In this document: in pieces, positions 5,398 through 7,769 of the stretch
How the letters are laid out: each line of letters starts with the position of its first letter
Position numbering within the stretch: position 1 is the first letter of the stretch
DNA from: JBCFBK01 sp039679975
Lineage (GTDB): Bacteria; Bacteroidota; Bacteroidia; Bacteroidales; Prolixibacteraceae
Reading direction: 5' to 3'
DNA length: 7,769 nucleotides
Assembly (NCBI GenBank): GCA_039679975.1
Contig: JBDKTZ010000149.1
Span: 1-7,769, forward strand
Notes under the pieces: generated by a model
What the model was told of the DNA's origin: nothing
Seen by the model: only the letters and a program-made list of their open reading frames with translations
The model's database searches: none
Program-made: the position numbers and the translations under genes

Positions 5398-7497
5398 TTA
5401 ACTGATCGTACTCCAGTCGAATTCCGTATTTTTCATTTGGATAAGATGATAAAGCAGCAATTGATTTTCCTGTTTTTCCAGCTTTGGATCATCATCGAGG
5501 ATATCTGAAGCCACATCTCTTGCAAGGCGGAGTATTTCACCATCCTTTCCCAGGTTAGCAATATTCAGGTTAATACCCAGGCCGCTCTGCTGAGTTCCCT
5601 CCAGATCACCCGGCCCGCGCAGCTGAAGGTCCGTTTCAGCAATTTCAAAGCCATCGTTGGTTCTCACCATCGTTTCAAGCCTTTTCCTGCTTTCGTTGCT
5701 TATTTTATAAGACGACATCAGCAGGCAATACGACTGTTCTGCTCCACGGCCAACCCGCCCCCGAAGCTGATGAAGCTGCGAAAGGCCGAAACGTTCAGCG
5801 CTCTCGATGACCATGACCGAAGCGTTGGGTACGTCTACACCAACCTCGATCACCGTGGTAGCAACCAGAAGTTGGGTTTTTCCTTCTTTGAATAACTGCA
5901 TTTCCCGGTCTTTATCGGCCGATTTCATTCGTCCGTGTACCATGCTGAGTCGGTACCGGGAGAAGACTTGTTTCAGCAATTCATATCCGTTTTCAAGATT
6001 TTTCAGATCTACCTTTTCAGATTCGCTGATTAATGGAAAGACCACATAGACCTGTCGCCCGGATTCCACCTGCCGGCGGATAAACTGGTAAACTTCTTTT
6101 CGCCTGTTTTCATAAAAGTGCCTGGTTTCGATACGTTTGCGTCCCGGAGGAAGCTCGTCGATGACCGATACATCCAGATCGCCATACAGGGTCATGGCAA
6201 GGGTCCTGGGAATTGGAGTGGCTGTCATGACCAGTACATGAGGAGGAATCCCGGAGTTCTTCTTCCATAGCATAGCTCGTTGTGCCACACCGAACCGATG
6301 TTGTTCATCAATAATAACCAGGCCCAGCCGCTTAAAAACCACGGTATCCTCGATCAACGCATGCGTGCCGATAAGCATTTGAATTTGGCCCGATTGCAAT
6401 TGTTGATGGATGATTTTTCTTTCGCCTGTCCTGATCGACCCCGTCAATAATGCGACATGGATTCCGATCCCATCCAGCATCCTGGTAATGGTGTTGTAAT
6501 GCTGAATAGCCAGGATCTCCGTCGGAGCCATCAGACTGACCTGAAAGCCGTTATCAAAAGCAATTAAAGCAATCATTAAAGCAACAAGAGTTTTCCCGCT
6601 TCCGACATCGCCTTGTAAAAGGCGGTTCATTTGTATGCCGCTGCCAAGATCTTTTCTGATTTCTCTGATCACTTTTTTTTGGGCTCCTGTCAATTCAAAA
6701 GGAAGGTTATTCTCATAAAACTTATTGAAATTATAGCCAATCTGTCCAAAAATAAATCCTTTAAACGCTTCGGAGCGTTTATGTTTGAGACTCAATATTT
6801 TCAACTGAATGTAGAAAAGTTCCTCAAACTTCAGTCTGAAGGTGGCTTTCTGTAAAAGATAAGTACTTTCAGGAAAATGGATCTGTCGGAGTGCCTGATT
6901 CAGAGGCAGGAGTTTCAGCTTTTCACGGACGGAGGGGATGAGTGTTTCATAAATTTTGCCCTCCGTGGCTACCATCAGGTTATACTGGAGTTTATTGATG
7001 GCCCGGGTGTTCAGAAAGCGCTTTTTCAAGGTTTCTGTAGTATTGTAAAATGCCTGTAAAACGCCGGTATTGATTTGCTCTCCTTCACTTCCCTCAAGTT
7101 CCGGGTGAATGATATTGACGCGTCCGTTAAATACCGAAGGTTTACCAAAGGCTACATAAATTGTTTCGGTTTTAAGATTTTCACGAATATATTTAATGCC
7201 TGAAAACCAGATCAAATCGAGACTGCCGGTTTCATCATAAAAAACGGCCGACAGCCTTTGCTTAGGTGATTCTCCGATCAGCTCAAACGACCTGATTCGG
7301 CCTTTTACCTGGATATAGGCATCCTGCGCGTTGATCTCCCTGATCTTATGGAATTTTGTCCGGTCGATATATTTGTAAGGAAAATAATACAGCAAGTCCC
7401 GGAAGGAAAAAATGGTCAGCTCCTTTTTCAAAAGTTCCGCTCTTTTGGGACCGACACCGTGAAGGAATTTTATGTCTTGATCTAAAAAATCGGGCAT
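5398..7497 (-). CDS. recG: ATP-dependent DNA helicase RecG
   Basis: RecG is the superfamily 2 double-stranded DNA translocase that remodels stalled replication forks and Holliday junctions. The protein is 699 residues, normal length. The N-terminal wedge/OB domain is at about 60-150 (IQVKGRIRSFELIGES). Helicase motifs follow in order: GDVGSGKT (Walker A, 296-303), DEQH (Walker B, 397-400), TATPIPRT (425-432), the VHGRMKSADKD region (520-530), VATTVIEVGVDVPNA (545-559) and QLRGRVGRG (motif VI, 577-585). GPGDLEGTQQSG (628-639) marks the C-terminal TRG/hook region. I chose ATG at 7497, giving MPDFLDQDIKFLHGVGPKRAELL, which fits RecG N-termini. A GTG 66 nt upstream (7563) would add 22 atypical residues and include the likely promoter. 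The gene stands alone, 233 bp before the rnf operon and on the same strand. Confidence 0.97.
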   Translation of the reverse strand: MPDFLDQDIKFLHGVGPKRAELLKKELTIFSFRDLLYYFPYKYIDRTKFHKIREINAQDAYIQVKGRIRSFELIGESPKQRLSAVFYDETGSLDLIWFSGIKYIRENLKTETIYVAFGKPSVFNGRVNIIHPELEGSEGEQINTGVLQAFYNTTETLKKRFLNTRAINKLQYNLMVATEGKIYETLIPSVREKLKLLPLNQALRQIHFPESTYLLQKATFRLKFEELFYIQLKILSLKHKRSEAFKGFIFGQIGYNFNKFYENNLPFELTGAQKKVIREIRKDLGSGIQMNRLLQGDVGSGKTLVALMIALIAFDNGFQVSLMAPTEILAIQHYNTITRMLDGIGIHVALLTGSIRTGERKIIHQQLQSGQIQMLIGTHALIEDTVVFKRLGLVIIDEQHRFGVAQRAMLWKKNSGIPPHVLVMTATPIPRTLAMTLYGDLDVSVIDELPPGRKRIETRHFYENRRKEVYQFIRRQVESGRQVYVVFPLISESEKVDLKNLENGYELLKQVFSRYRLSMVHGRMKSADKDREMQLFKEGKTQLLVATTVIEVGVDVPNASVMVIESAERFGLSQLHQLRGRVGRGAEQSYCLLMSSYKISNESRKRLETMVRTNDGFEIAETDLQLRGPGDLEGTQQSGLGINLNIANLGKDGEILRLARDVASDILDDDPKLEKQENQLLLYHLIQMKNTEFDWSTIS

Positions 7498-7501
7498 GGA
7501 G

Positions 7502-7509
7502 CAAAGATA
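7502..7509 (-). promoter_or_regulatory. Candidate recG promoter -7 box next to the start codon
   Basis: The minus strand reads TATCTTTG, an exact match to TAnnTTTG, ending only 4 nt before the A of the recG ATG at 7497. A T-run at 7533-7529 lies about 19 nt further upstream, where the -33 TTTG would be expected. If used, transcription begins at or within a few bases of the ATG, making a leaderless or nearly leaderless mRNA. It also argues against the longer GTG-started reading. Confidence 0.55.
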
Positions 7510-7545
7510 AAAACGATTTGGTATTAATAAAAACGAAACCGGAGA

Positions 7546-7601
7546 CCGGGAATAAAACAGCACAGAGCACAGCCTAACGCGGAGATTTTCCGGATTCCCG
7601 G
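7546..7601. repeat. 8-bp inverted repeat upstream of recG
   Basis: CCGGGAAT (7546-7553) and ATTCCCGG (7594-7601) are perfect complements separated by 40 nt. The right arm overlaps a tandem repeat and a short hairpin, so the pairing may be one of several. Its function is unknown. Confidence 0.3.
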
Positions 7602-7609
7602 ATTCCGGG
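7590..7609. repeat. Tandem 8-bp repeat with overlapping GC-rich hairpin
   Basis: CCGGATTC occurs twice back to back (7590-7597 and 7598-7605). Overlapping it, CCCGG-ATT-CCGGG (7597-7609) forms a perfect 5-bp stem with a 3-nt loop. No T-run follows on either strand, so it is not a clear terminator. It lies between the recG promoter and a possible divergent gene start. Confidence 0.4.
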
Positions 7610-7758
7610 TCGGTCTGAACATCTGAATATCTGACAGCCAGTCTTCCATCTTGGTACTTGATCTTTTTTCTGATTTATTATGTATATTCCAGGGAGATCA
7701 TTATTTTTACTGGAAATTATCATTTTCTTTTAAAACAATCAACCGGAAAACAATTAAC

Positions 7759-7769
7759 ATGAAAGAAGT
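7759..7769 (+). CDS. Possible first codons of a divergent gene (cut by window edge)
   Basis: ATG AAA GAA GT at the right edge would encode Met-Lys-Glu and continue out of the window. The preceding 200 bases are non-coding in appearance and A/T-rich near the end, as expected before a Bacteroidota start codon. There is no Shine-Dalgarno sequence, and no clear -7 box; TATTTTTA at 7702-7709 is one mismatch from consensus. Eleven bases cannot show a product or even prove that a gene exists. Confidence 0.3.

Noticed and set aside
7498..7563. 22-residue N-terminal extension of RecG from a GTG start
   Set aside because: The extension does not resemble RecG, and the region holds a perfect -7 promoter box. 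The ATG at 7497 gives the usual RecG N-terminus.
7590..7609. Intrinsic terminator at the CCCGG-ATT-CCGGG hairpin
   Set aside because: No T-run follows on either strand, and the neighbouring genes would be divergent, so no transcript is expected to end here.
7702..7709. TATTTTTA as a plus-strand -7 box for the gene starting at 7759
   Set aside because: It lacks the final G of TAnnTTTG, has no TTTG at the -33 spacing, and the downstream gene is itself unproven. Such matches are common by chance in AT-rich DNA.

Overview
The window looks like chromosomal DNA of an anaerobic or facultative member of the Bacteroidota, probably Bacteroidales/Marinilabiliales-like. I infer this from protein style, from the gene order rseC-rnfB-C-D-G-E-A, and from two perfect matches to the Bacteroidota -7 promoter consensus TAnnTTTG placed just upstream of genes. 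No database search was possible, so the lineage is an inference. Every confident gene lies on the minus strand, so the window reads from right to left.

Layout by region. The right edge (about 7498-7769) is intergenic. It holds small GC-rich repeats and possibly the first codons of a divergent plus-strand gene (ATG at 7759). recG (5398-7497) encodes the ATP-dependent branch-migration helicase of replication-fork repair, and its -7 box sits so close to the ATG that the mRNA is probably leaderless. A 233-bp spacer (5165-5397) carries palindromes and a candidate promoter for the next operon. The rest (1-5164) is an Rnf operon: an RseC/MucC-family membrane protein, then rnfB, rnfC, rnfD, rnfG, rnfE and rnfA. 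The last gene is cut by the left edge after 46 codons.

How the genes work together. RnfB (ferredoxin-facing iron-sulfur protein), RnfC (soluble flavin and iron-sulfur subunit, NADH side), RnfD and RnfG (membrane and periplasm-facing subunits with covalent FMN) and RnfE/RnfA (membrane pair sharing a Cys-ligated cluster) form the Rnf complex. This complex couples electron transfer between reduced ferredoxin and NAD+ to Na+ or H+ transport across the inner membrane. All six subunits are present and carry their cofactor residues. RseC is a known companion of Rnf/Rsx complexes.

The genes are tightly packed (overlaps of 4 and 8 bp, gaps of 6-14 bp) except for a 109-bp gap between rnfC and rnfD, which contains an exact 7-bp-period tract. 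Start signals alternate: rnfC, rnfG and rnfE have clear Shine-Dalgarno sequences, while rseC, rnfB, rnfD and rnfA have none. I found no mobile element, CRISPR array, tRNA or rRNA, and no convincing new system. The unusual points are small regulatory and repeat features.
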